DNA of 31,683 bases from a virus. How positions within the stretch are numbered: the first letter of the stretch is position 1; each line of letters starts with the position of its first letter. Location of the stretch: the IMG/VR virus record IMGVR_UViG_3300047322_000264, positions 1 to 31,683 of that record. The stretch is one strand, 5' to 3'. Both the position numbers and the translations under genes were made by a program. The notes beneath the pieces were generated by a model. That model ran no database searches, was not told where the DNA came from, and worked only from the letters and a program-made list of their open reading frames with translations. Positions 6,576 through 14,900 of this stretch are shown piece by piece.

Positions 6576-6985
6576 AGGTACAATTTGGATTTGAAGATAT
6601 TTCTTATACGACTCTAACTAGAGACAAAAAGGGTCGTTTTCAAAAGAGACAGACTAGTACTCAGGTTGCTAAAGAATTAGAATCCGAATACATGATTGTT
6701 GAATCATTTTATAATTTAGATGCGCAACAGATGTTAATTCCGATGTTGGAAGATGCTTATTCTGATGCTTTGAATTTGTCAATGGCCGGTACTCCTTATC
6801 CACCTAAATTAAAAGATACAGATCCTGTGGAAATCCGGGACAAATTCAGACACAATCTTACTAATCGAAGATACGATGGTTTGTTATTTAATACTCCAAC
6901 TAGAACATCTAAAAAGACTGGTAGACCCAGTTTTGTAGATACAGGAACTTATCGGAATTCTTTCCGTGTATGGACGGAGAACTAA
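6572..6985 (+). CDS. Neck / tail-completion-like protein
   Basis: The ATG at 6572 is chosen because it makes an ATGA overlap with the preceding stop; the frame is open further upstream, but those starts overlap the adaptor gene heavily. The 137-residue product is basic near the start (TRDKKGRFQKRQTSTQ) and ends with RPSFVDTGTYRNSFRVW. A 'DTGxxRxSxxxW' ending resembles the 'TGxLRxSI' motif of HK97-gp10-like or tail-completion proteins, which lie at the head-tail joint. Position after the adaptor supports a neck or tail terminator function. Assignment to a named family is not secure. Confidence 0.55.
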   Translation: MKVQFGFEDISYTTLTRDKKGRFQKRQTSTQVAKELESEYMIVESFYNLDAQQMLIPMLEDAYSDALNLSMAGTPYPPKLKDTDPVEIRDKFRHNLTNRRYDGLLFNTPTRTSKKTGRPSFVDTGTYRNSFRVWTEN

Positions 6986-6986
6986 C

Positions 6987-7157
6987 ATGGAACATTTAGG
7001 TCTCGTTCTACTGGTATTTGGATTGGTGTGCTCTATCTTGGCAGCAATTTTCCAACCGACCACTCCTGGAACTCCAGCATGGAGTCGTATTCATCTTGGT
7101 TGGCTTGCTCTTGCATTTTTGATAGCGGCTATTATTTTTGGAGGGATAAAGCTATGA
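6987..7157 (+). CDS. Small membrane protein with two transmembrane helices
   Basis: Starting at the ATG one base after the previous stop gives 56 residues. They form two hydrophobic segments: LGLVLLVFGLVCSILAAIF (residues about 4-22) and, after a polar loop PTTPGTPAWSRI, HLGWLALAFLIAAIIFGGIK (about 36-55). Two-helix, very short phage proteins are often holins or spanin-like membrane proteins, but here the gene lies inside the neck module, and small proteins of this pattern recur at this place in other phages as far as I recall. It overlaps the next gene by ATGA. Holin function is possible and unproven. Confidence 0.65.
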   Translation: MEHLGLVLLVFGLVCSILAAIFQPTTPGTPAWSRIHLGWLALAFLIAAIIFGGIKL

Positions 7158-7516
7158 CAGAACAGGATACACCTGAACAACTAGTGACTCCTTATGTTGT
7201 TGATTCTACTAAAGTCGGTACGTCACTTGTAGCAATTGCCGGATCAATAAGTGCTTTGTCCGTAACGCTTTTGCCTACTACAACGGATAAAGATACTCAA
7301 ATCTGTTTAACTGATGGTCCTGGAGGTCGTACTCTGTGGGCTGCAACGATTTCTGCATTGGCTTTCTTGTGGGAGCCAAGACCAGGAGTTGCGTTAACTC
7401 CTGGAGCAACTGGTCCAACTTTCCCAAGATCTCTTATGACTGGAGCAATCCCATTTGCTAATGGAATCTACGTGAAAAGCTGTCCAACTAACATCGCACT
7501 TTCAGTATCAGCATAA
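7154..7516 (+). CDS. Hypothetical virion-region protein, 120 aa
   Basis: The ATG at 7154 (ATGA overlap with the membrane protein) is preferred over upstream in-frame starts that lie inside that gene. The 120-residue product is beta-rich: YVVDSTKVGTSLVAIAGSIS, then TLLPTTTDKDTQICLTDGPG, then IPFANGIYVKSCPTNIALSV. The closing 'IxFxNGIYVxSCPxNxxxSVS' pattern resembles small virion surface proteins seen in several phages, but I cannot name a family. It ends in a TAATG overlap with the following structural gene, so the two are coupled. Confidence 0.55.
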   Translation: MTEQDTPEQLVTPYVVDSTKVGTSLVAIAGSISALSVTLLPTTTDKDTQICLTDGPGGRTLWAATISALAFLWEPRPGVALTPGATGPTFPRSLMTGAIPFANGIYVKSCPTNIALSVSA

Positions 7517-8829
7517 TGCCTACTATTGCTGAAATTCTTGGTTCTAAACCTCCTCTTGGAGCAGCACTTGCGGCAGGTGTGATTGCCCTGTCGGTGGATC
7601 AAGAATTATCGTTTTCTTTATACAGGCGATATGTGTTTCCGTTAGATGGTATGGTCTATTGGTTGAAAGTACCATCTAGTGTTGGCAATGTCGCAACTCC
7701 TGGTATTCAAGTCAGACAAGGAGTATCTCAAACGCTAAAAAATGGAGAAGCTAGACAAGTTTCTCCTGGGAATTTAGGAGCGAATGATATAGTAGGTGGT
7801 AGAATAGTTAATCCATTATCAGCCAGCGACCAAGGGCTAGACGTAGCGGAACCTCTATTTGTAGATTTTACTGGTCCTGCATACTCTTACGTGACTGGGA
7901 CTACTATTGAACTTCAACCCGGAGAAGGTATAGATATCCCGGCTAATTCTTTAACAGGGGCATGGGTTTGTTCTGCTACTGGAGGTCATAAATTCACATG
8001 TATTTTAGAAGAAGCTATTACTTCTGTAACTATGCCGACTGATGTGCAAGTCACAGGTTCTTTTCATTATGCTACAGAAATAGAACAAGAAGAAGATTCT
8101 ACATATGATACTAATGAAGTGATTTTTACTTCTCTTTCGGAGGTTCAACCATTTAATCGGATAGGTCCTGATTTCATTTATATTTGTCATTATAATGAAT
8201 TGACATTTGCGTTTTCTTCACGTGCTCGTTTGTATGAACAAGCTGATCTTTATCATTATCGTGGCCATGCTCTTTTTAGTAAGAGTGTAACTCAAGTTGT
8301 AGAGGATCCATCTAAATTCAATCCATCTTTGGTTGTTTCAAATTCTCTGCCAATCTGGCTTTATATGCCGATCTATGTGCCTCCATATCCTGGATTTACT
8401 TGTCCTTTTCCTTTGTATCCTTCTTATTTGGTTGATGACAATTTGCCTCCTCCGTTTGGTTCTGTACATATTGAGGAAACTACAACGTTAGAGATGAGTC
8501 CGTATTATGGACCACGATTACAATCTGCTAGTTTGTGCAGAGACCGTGTAAAGATTCATGTGTATGGTGCAGATAATGCTATGTCTGATGATTTTGTGGC
8601 TTTCGTCAGCCAATACTCTCGTGACTGGATGACTATAGGGTTTGCAAATAGTCCAAATGTGAAAGATGAAAAGGCCAAGCAATCTGAACTTCGTATTCTT
8701 TCTAAATACAAAACAATCGAATTTCTTGTTAACTATCTGCAAGGAACTAGTAGAGATATCGCACGGCAGTTTATCGAACATGCTGTAGTCCAGAATCAAC
8801 TCCAGTGGATGACTGGGGATCAGATATAA
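7516..8829 (+). CDS. Large neck/head structural protein with inserted NPLSxxDQGL domain
   Basis: This 437-residue protein carries, in order, an N-terminal region (IAEILGSKPPLGAALAAGVI, then LDGMVYWLKV), an inserted domain at about residues 90-165 marked by GGRIVNPLSASDQGLDVAE and ending GHKFTCIL, and a large C-terminal part with the segments GSFHYATEIEQEEDSTYD, RIGPDFIYICHYN, SRARLYEQADLYHYRGHA, VVSNSLPIWL, PLYPSYLVDDNLPPPFGSVH and LSKYKTIEFLVNYLQGTS. The outer parts match a large protein I remember lying just before the sheath gene in Bcep781-type myoviruses; there it lacks a clear function. The inserted domain recurs in two other proteins of this window. A structural role near the neck is inferred from position. 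Confidence 0.65.
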   Translation: MPTIAEILGSKPPLGAALAAGVIALSVDQELSFSLYRRYVFPLDGMVYWLKVPSSVGNVATPGIQVRQGVSQTLKNGEARQVSPGNLGANDIVGGRIVNPLSASDQGLDVAEPLFVDFTGPAYSYVTGTTIELQPGEGIDIPANSLTGAWVCSATGGHKFTCILEEAITSVTMPTDVQVTGSFHYATEIEQEEDSTYDTNEVIFTSLSEVQPFNRIGPDFIYICHYNELTFAFSSRARLYEQADLYHYRGHALFSKSVTQVVEDPSKFNPSLVVSNSLPIWLYMPIYVPPYPGFTCPFPLYPSYLVDDNLPPPFGSVHIEETTTLEMSPYYGPRLQSASLCRDRVKIHVYGADNAMSDDFVAFVSQYSRDWMTIGFANSPNVKDEKAKQSELRILSKYKTIEFLVNYLQGTSRDIARQFIEHAVVQNQLQWMTGDQI

Positions 8830-8842
8830 CTAGGAGGCTTCT

Positions 8843-9175
8843 ATGCCACAGACAACTGTTCTTCCCGTCTACACAGCAGAATATCCAATTCTTGCTAAGG
8901 CCCAGAAACCGGGTGGAGTAACTGTTCTATCAGCAGTTGGTGCTGGTGATGTTCCGAACAAACCGACTATGTTCACAGCAACTATACAGGTTGCGTCTTT
9001 GGCAGTGGCTGAAGAAGCTGAAGCTTCAGTTGCTGAAGAAGAGGTAGTCGACGAATCTGTTGAAGAAACAGTTGAAGAGGTTGGGGAAGAGGCTGAGGAA
9101 GAAGAAAAAGACGATAATGGTGATCCCAAGCCTCGTCGTGCCAAGCCTCATCACCGTGGAAAATCTCGCCGATAA
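8843..9175 (+). CDS. Small protein with acidic run and basic tail, unknown function
   Basis: A strong TAGGAGG precedes the ATG. The 110 residues divide into a probable folded start of about 50 residues (TVLPVYTAEYPILAKAQKPG), an acidic stretch of about 40 residues dominated by Glu and Val (EEVVDESVEETVEEVGEEAE), and a short basic tail (RRAKPHHRGKSRR). No family is recognised. The acidic-then-basic arrangement recalls the charged linker of the scaffold candidate at 2341. Its own strong ribosome site and place before the sheath point to a well-expressed product. Confidence 0.6.
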   Translation: MPQTTVLPVYTAEYPILAKAQKPGGVTVLSAVGAGDVPNKPTMFTATIQVASLAVAEEAEASVAEEEVVDESVEETVEEVGEEAEEEEKDDNGDPKPRRAKPHHRGKSRR

Positions 9176-9202
9176 GAGCTTCTTGCTTTTATCACTGAAT
9201 AA

Positions 9203-9206
9203 AGGA
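9203..9206 (+). promoter_or_regulatory. Ribosome binding site that selects the sheath start
   Basis: AGGA within AAAGGA lies only 2 bases before an in-frame GTG at 9209 but 8 bases before the ATG at 9215. The spacing favours the ATG, so the sheath is annotated from 9215. Confidence 0.6.
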
Positions 9207-9214
9207 ACGTGACC

Positions 9215-10813
9215 ATGGCCGGTGTCCAGACTCAATTTAGCACGGATCCCAATGCGATTGTAACGGTTCACGTTTCAATCATTGAGGCTCCGACTCCGAT
9301 TAACTATCAGCGTCAAGGGGCATTGGTGTCCTTTGGTGCAACGAATTTGGCTGTTGGAGCTACTACGCTGTTGACACAGCTTTCAGATCTCAATGCTCCT
9401 GTGGATCTGACAACGCCTGGATCTCCTTTGATACTGATGCAGCCTTTGGCAGTGTCTTCAGTTTCATGGGCAGCGGGAACGATTACTGTTCATACAACTA
9501 ATCCAATTCCTAATGTTTCTATAGGTGATGTTCTTGGGTTTGTTATGAATGGGTTTGTTCCCATTGGTCCTGCTTATAATGGACTTCATACTTGCACAAT
9601 TACTGGATCCAGTCAATTCACGTATAGCGACTCGCATACTACTGCTGATCCAGGAACTGTTACTACCAAAGGAACGATTGAATTTATGACTGCGATTGAA
9701 TTGTCGCAGATGGCGACTACTTTCTTTGGTCAGGGTAATGAAGTTGGCGTGTGGGTGTTGGAGCTTGGCTATGACAACAATCCAGACAACAATGTCGCTG
9801 CTCTGGAAAATTGGCTTCAGCAGAACCCGTTGACAATTTACGGGTTCTTAATGCCACGGAGATTTGGTAGTGATCCATTTATTCTTGGCACTGCTGATGT
9901 TCCTTTGCCGTTTACGAATCTACTAAAACAGTTTGAAGCTCCTTCTAATACTATGGAGTATTTCTGGTTAACTGTGATTCCTAGCACTATGGATAATTTG
10001 TTTTTCGGTAAAAACACGGCATTGGGATCAACTTTTAAAGACGTTATCCAGATGGTTGAGGCTCCGGAATTGACTGATACCAACCTAATCTATGTTCCAG
10101 CTGTAGGAGTTGATCCGGCAAGGTATGAAATACCAAACTATTTGGATCCAAACGGTGAATTTACTTTGGCGGCGATGTTCTATAATGCCTTGGCTTATCG
10201 CCCATCTAATACGAACAGAATTTCACCAATGGCATTCAAGTTCCTCTACGGAGTTACAAAGTATCCACAGAAGAACAATGGTCCGTTGCTCAGATCTTTC
10301 AAAGCCGCAGCCACGAACTATGTTTCGACCGGTGCGGAAGGTGGCATTTCCTTCACCATGGTTTATGAAGGAGTTACGCTTGACCATCATGATTACTTCA
10401 ATTGGTGGTACACGATAGATTGGGTGCAGATTGAAGTAAACTTGAATCTCAGCAATGCTATTATCAACGGATCTAACAACCCATTGGCTCCGTTGTATTA
10501 TAACCAGGATGGAATCAATTACCTAGAAACAATACTTCTCGACACAATGCAGGATGCTCAGACTTTTGGGATGATCCTGGGTAAAATCCAGATGACCCAG
10601 TTTGATGGCCCTGATCTATCGGCGGCCATAAACAGTGGAACTTTTGCAGGTCAATGCGACGTGAATGCAGTCCCATTCCTCAATTATACACTAGCGAATC
10701 CTGGTGACTATAAAATCGGGGAATATGATGGGCTCTCAACTCTATTCATCCCGGCGCGTGGCTTCATACACATTCTTGTAAATGTGGTAGTCACAGACCT
10801 TGTCTCACTCTAG
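9215..10813 (+). CDS. Tail sheath protein (DUF3383-like)
   Basis: This 532-residue protein has the layout of DUF3383-type sheaths: an N-terminal ITVHVSIIEAPTPINYQRQGAL-like start, a middle with MTAIELSQMATTFFGQGNEV and VWVLELGYD, and a C-terminal domain with MAFKFLYGVTKYPQ, then SFTMVYEGVTLDHHDYFNWW and a helix INYLETILLDTMQDAQTFG, ending with a terminal strand before the stop. Sheath subunits polymerise around the tube and contract on host contact, so this gene defines the phage as contractile-tailed. Residues about 82-160 look like an insertion: NGLHTCTITGSSQFTYSDS, then PGTVTTKGTI, resembling segments in three other proteins here. Codons are more GC-biased than in minor tail genes, as expected for an abundant protein. 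Confidence 0.85.
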   Translation: MAGVQTQFSTDPNAIVTVHVSIIEAPTPINYQRQGALVSFGATNLAVGATTLLTQLSDLNAPVDLTTPGSPLILMQPLAVSSVSWAAGTITVHTTNPIPNVSIGDVLGFVMNGFVPIGPAYNGLHTCTITGSSQFTYSDSHTTADPGTVTTKGTIEFMTAIELSQMATTFFGQGNEVGVWVLELGYDNNPDNNVAALENWLQQNPLTIYGFLMPRRFGSDPFILGTADVPLPFTNLLKQFEAPSNTMEYFWLTVIPSTMDNLFFGKNTALGSTFKDVIQMVEAPELTDTNLIYVPAVGVDPARYEIPNYLDPNGEFTLAAMFYNALAYRPSNTNRISPMAFKFLYGVTKYPQKNNGPLLRSFKAAATNYVSTGAEGGISFTMVYEGVTLDHHDYFNWWYTIDWVQIEVNLNLSNAIINGSNNPLAPLYYNQDGINYLETILLDTMQDAQTFGMILGKIQMTQFDGPDLSAAINSGTFAGQCDVNAVPFLNYTLANPGDYKIGEYDGLSTLFIPARGFIHILVNVVVTDLVSL

Positions 10814-10824
10814 GAGGGTAGCCC

Positions 10825-11265
10825 ATGGCCTTTCAATTTACTCCCCCCGGCGTCCTGAATCGTCTCCGGGCTTCAGTAGTCTGGGCGAAATTTCCAGAAC
10901 TCAACGTCACATCGAATTTTCTGACAACTGAAGGAATTCGATTGGCGTTGGAAGGAAACGCTACTGATCTGCTCCCGGCTATGGTCAGCTTGGTGAGTAG
11001 TCCGGCTCCTTATCTCGCTGCGTCAATAACCATGTCTATTGTTCGTAGTTCTTCGCTTGCAGCACTCTATAAGCAGCAAATCGAGAACATAACTCTTATG
11101 GATCTTGCGACCATTTTTCCGGATACAGATGTCCTAAATCCATTTATTCTTAATAACGTTGCACTGGAAAGTGTTCGGGAAATGGCTTTTGCCGGAATGG
11201 AAGCAGCTATGGTTGTCACAGCAAGAGGATACTACAACGTAAACACTGGATTCTTCGGAACTTAA
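10825..11265 (+). CDS. Tail tube protein
   Basis: This 146-residue protein directly follows the sheath with its own TAGGAGG. The start GVLNRLRASVVWAKFPELNV followed by TSNFLTTEGIRLALEGNATD is a pattern I recall from tail tube proteins paired with DUF3383 sheaths. The middle has SSPAPYLAASITMSIVRSSSLAALY, and the end forms a strand typical of tube subunits (RGYYNVNTGFFGT). The tube forms the inner channel of the tail and polymerises over the tape measure. Sheath-then-tube order and matching size support the call strongly. Confidence 0.8.
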   Translation: MAFQFTPPGVLNRLRASVVWAKFPELNVTSNFLTTEGIRLALEGNATDLLPAMVSLVSSPAPYLAASITMSIVRSSSLAALYKQQIENITLMDLATIFPDTDVLNPFILNNVALESVREMAFAGMEAAMVVTARGYYNVNTGFFGT

Positions 11266-11288
11266 CGTGAGCCTGAAGGGAGGAACGT

Positions 11289-11858
11289 ATGGCGAATATC
11301 ACCTTGAATAGGAAATTGAATCTTGTTCTTAGTGTAGATACCGAAAAAGGGCCTGTTCATATTCACTCTACTCCTATAGGAAGAGAAGTATTCGAAGATA
11401 ATTATCTTGTCATATCACGAGCATTTACCCAAGTCTACACTCATGGACTTGGTCCAGTCACAGGGCCGCGCGTAGCGGCTCTTTTGTTACGCGATGAAGC
11501 CAAGAAACTTGGCGTTTGGGAACAAACTCAGCAATCTTTGATAGCAGAAATTTACCGATTGACCAATGTAGTCGCTCCTGGTGAAAATGGTTGGGAACAA
11601 TATCCATTTAATGTGGCCAAGCAACGTGGAATCTTGGATTCAGATACAGCAGCAGAAGTGGAAAATTGTATCATATATTTTACATGCGCCTCGTCGGTTC
11701 ATCTGAGGGCGGAATTGACGGTGGCGCTGGAAGGATTGAGCACTCTTTGGGGCGCGCAAACTACGTTATTGAATGTTACGGAATATCAACGTTCCTTGCC
11801 GATTTGGACACCGGAAGAGACTATTGGCGAGAGTCTGAAAACGGCCGTGAGTCAATAA
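11289..11858 (+). CDS. Tail assembly chaperone, first (G-like) frame
   Basis: This 189-residue protein lies between tail tube and the long tail protein, where the tail assembly chaperone pair is encoded. It has a strong GGGAGGA ribosome site. Segments I recall from this family are the start ITLNRKLNLVLSVD, VHIHSTPIGREVFEDNYLVI, GPRVAALLLRDEAKKLGVW, and TLWGAQTTLLNVTEYQRSLP near the end. The chaperone coats the tape measure during tail assembly and is absent from the virion. A second frame overlaps its 3' end and runs to the next gene, which suggests a longer product made by -1 frameshifting, like the lambda G/GT pair. Confidence 0.75.
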   Translation: MANITLNRKLNLVLSVDTEKGPVHIHSTPIGREVFEDNYLVISRAFTQVYTHGLGPVTGPRVAALLLRDEAKKLGVWEQTQQSLIAEIYRLTNVVAPGENGWEQYPFNVAKQRGILDSDTAAEVENCIIYFTCASSVHLRAELTVALEGLSTLWGAQTTLLNVTEYQRSLPIWTPEETIGESLKTAVSQ

Positions 11859-11989
11859 TTCATAGCTGTTTGACGTGGTTAATAGAAGAAGGATTTAGTG
11901 AATTCTTTGATCAATTTGAAATAGCGTGGCCACATTCTAGTCGTTTACAGTGGCAGCAGCGATATATGATCGCTATGTGGAAATCCTAA
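11666..11989 (+). CDS. Tail assembly chaperone, -1 frame extension (GT-like)
   Basis: This frame is -1 relative to the chaperone at 11289, overlaps its last 190 bases and continues to a TAA one base before the next gene's ATG, so it fills the 131-base gap exactly. The unique part after the first stop reads IIHSCLTWLIEEGFSEFFDQ, then a compact W-P-H-S-S-R-L-Q-W-Q-Q-R segment. The nearest starts in this frame (TTG 11666, ATG 11684) have no recognisable Shine-Dalgarno. It is therefore most likely expressed as a C-terminal extension of the first frame through ribosomal frameshifting. The coordinates mark the open frame, not a proven independent start. Confidence 0.6.
   Translation: MYHIFYMRLVGSSEGGIDGGAGRIEHSLGRANYVIECYGISTFLADLDTGRDYWRESENGRESIIHSCLTWLIEEGFSEFFDQFEIAWPHSSRLQWQQRYMIAMWKS
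11837..11843 (+). other. Candidate -1 frameshift site GAAAACG
   Basis: Near the end of the first chaperone frame, CTG AAA ACG could slip back to GAA AAC, entering the -1 frame 15 bases before the stop. It does not fit the canonical X-XXY-YYZ rule, and I found no better heptamer in the overlap, so the exact site is uncertain. Confidence 0.25.
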
Positions 11990-14900
11990 ATGCCTGTTCT
12001 AAAGATATCTATTCCTACGAGTTTTATAGATTCCATGAAGAAATTCATGGATATGATTGATAAGACTCAAGGAGTAGTAAACCAAATTAAGAAGATCCAA
12101 ACCAGGACAATTGTACCAACGACAGTAGTTCCTTCTAGCAATCCTACTCTACAAGTTCAAGGGTTTGTAAATCGACTTCCTTCTTTATTTCATAAATTTA
12201 AATCTACGATTGAAAGATTTATTGATCGTATGCTTATAATGCTAGGACCAAAGGCCAGAAGTTTTCTGCGAACAATGGTAATGCCGAATTATATATTTTC
12301 AGGTGTCAATTCTCTTACGAAATTAGCCGGGTCGATGAGTGCTGGACGTTTTGCTATGCTTTTTAGATTTGGAGGAGTGCCTGTAGCAGTCATTGCAGTG
12401 GTGAAATGGATTTATGATAAATCTATATTGTTAATGGAAACATTACAAAAGGATCGGATTCAAGCGATATTAATGGGGACAACAGTTGGTGGATTACGTG
12501 CATTTCGTACAGCTTTTTGGATGTTGCCTGAAGACCCATTACTCGCGAATGTGATGGGTATACTCAAAGGTTATTCAGTTTCTGCACAAGCTTTACAGAT
12601 ATACGGAACTTTAGGGGTTCAGCGTGATATTGATACTGTAGAAGGTATGATTCAAGTTCTAATTAAAGCACAAGAATTTTTGCGTCGATTCCCTGGTCAA
12701 GAAAATCAAGCCGCACGCGAATTTGGAGTACCGTTAAGTCCAGCAACTCTAGCAGCTTTGAGAGATCCACGAATAACTCCTCAAGAATTAAAAAGAGCAG
12801 CAGCACGTGAACTTGCTTTGCGAGGACGGTTAGGATTAACACAACAAGAGGAAGAAGATACAGTTAATTTTTTGAACGCTAAACTAATCCTGTTCGAAAG
12901 TGCAAAAGCTGAATTTTTGAAATCAATAGCAAATTCTGGCTTGGCCGATGCTTTAATAAAGATATCTGATGGATTAACTCGATGGCTAAAATCATTTGAA
13001 GCAGTAAAAGATAAGAAACAGCCGGGGCCAGTGGATCCGTCTAGGAAGGACAAAAGAAGTGATGTTATAGAAGATTTTAAGAAGCAACTCGCAGATTTAG
13101 ATAAATATATACAGGATAAAACTCGTATAATGCAGGATCAAATTGCTCGTTTTTCTAGTAGAGCTGGAGGTTTTGCTATTATCAGTTCTGCTGCTGCTGC
13201 GGGGATTGAAACAGGAGGAATTTCAGGACGAGTTAGAGGTAGAGCCATAGCAACTGGTCGTGCTGGAGTAAGTGGAGCTAGAGGTGGTGGAGCTAGAGGA
13301 GCAAGAGATGGAGGTCCTCTATTAGGCCAAGAACCTCGTATTTCTGTACCAGTGAACAAACAAGCGACTGTAAGTTCTGTTGTTGATGAATGGCGCAAGG
13401 CCGGGATGTCTGATACTGGAATTGCGGGATTGTTGGCGAATATAAATGAGGAATCTAGATTTAATCCAACGTTGAGACATCCTGATCAACCTCGTTGGGG
13501 AGGTGAAGCTCATTTTGCTCATGGATTGTATCAAGAAGGTGGGCAAGAGTGGTTGAATTATGAAAAATGGTTAAGTCAAAATTATCCTGGTGCAGATTGG
13601 CGAGATCCTCGTCTACAAAGTCAATTTGCTGCGTGGAATTTGAAAACTAATTATCGAAATACTTGGGATGCAATGAATCGTGGAACTAAGGAACAAGCTG
13701 GAATAGCGTATGCTTCAGGTTATTTGAAACCGGCACAACAATATCTTAATTCACGCATCAATAAATTTAGCAGAGGAATCCCTGATCTTAAAAATTATAC
13801 TCTTAGTCCTAATGTAGAAGTACTTCCTCCTATTCATGATCCTAATATTATGACTGTTCCTGCTGCTCCTGTTCGTACTTTTATTCCTCCAGATATTCCT
13901 GCTGGCATGGGACCAACGGTAGCTGATAGGCTTAAAAATGAAGGTGTTACTCTACCATCGGCAGTCGATGCTAAGATTAGAAAAGGGGAACAGCTTACTC
14001 AAGGTGACTTACAATCTATTCCTAAGGACCAGTTAGAAAAAACTAATTCTTTAGTCACTGGTATGGGCAGACCACCTTTGTATAAAGATACACCAGCTCC
14101 AGCTCCTACTACCCCTGCTACTGGAACTAAGACGATGTTATTTCTACATGGGATGAAATCACGTTATGGTGATAAATCCCCTGCTGAAATCGAAGCATCA
14201 GCACGAAAGTATGCAGCCGCGAATGGTTACAAATTAGAAGTAATGGATGTATCAGGAGATGATTCGCAAGGTCAATTAGCGGCAGCACGAGCTCGGTTGC
14301 AACAGGGTGGAGTTGATGCGGTTTATGGATTTTCTCAAGGTGGTTATGCAGCCAATCACTTACGTGAAGAATTTCCAGGTCTCAAATATACTATCACAGG
14401 CGCACCTGGAGTAGATGGTAACATCGCCTTACCGGGTGTGAAACATATGGATCTACCAGGAGCACTTGCTGCTCCAGTACCTGTTAAACGGGGACCGGGT
14501 CAATGGTCCGATCTACCAGTTCAACCGGGGAAAGAAGGAAGATGGAATCCAGGACCTGTTGATCCACGTTTACGAGAAATTATGTCTGGTGCAAAAGATC
14601 GTTTTGAGGCTGCACATCCCGGTTACACTGTTGTAGGTTCGTCTGGACTTCGGACTACTAATGATCCACATGGTCGGGCTCATGCTTTAGATGTGCATAT
14701 TCGTGATCCACAGGGGAACATAATTAATCCTTATGGACAAGATACCACTGGACTTTATAGAGAATTAGCAGTTCATGCTCGTCGTGAAATGCTTGTACGT
14801 CATCCAGAATTACAACACGCCTTCAATTGGGGAGGTTTCTTTAATGCTAGTGGAGGTCCAGGTATAGCTGATCCAGCGACAGGGGCAAATCGTTCTGATC

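Noticed and set aside
8869-9144. Minus-strand Ser/Thr-rich frame opposite the acidic protein
   Set aside because: Antisense reading of Glu/Val-rich codons; no supporting signal.
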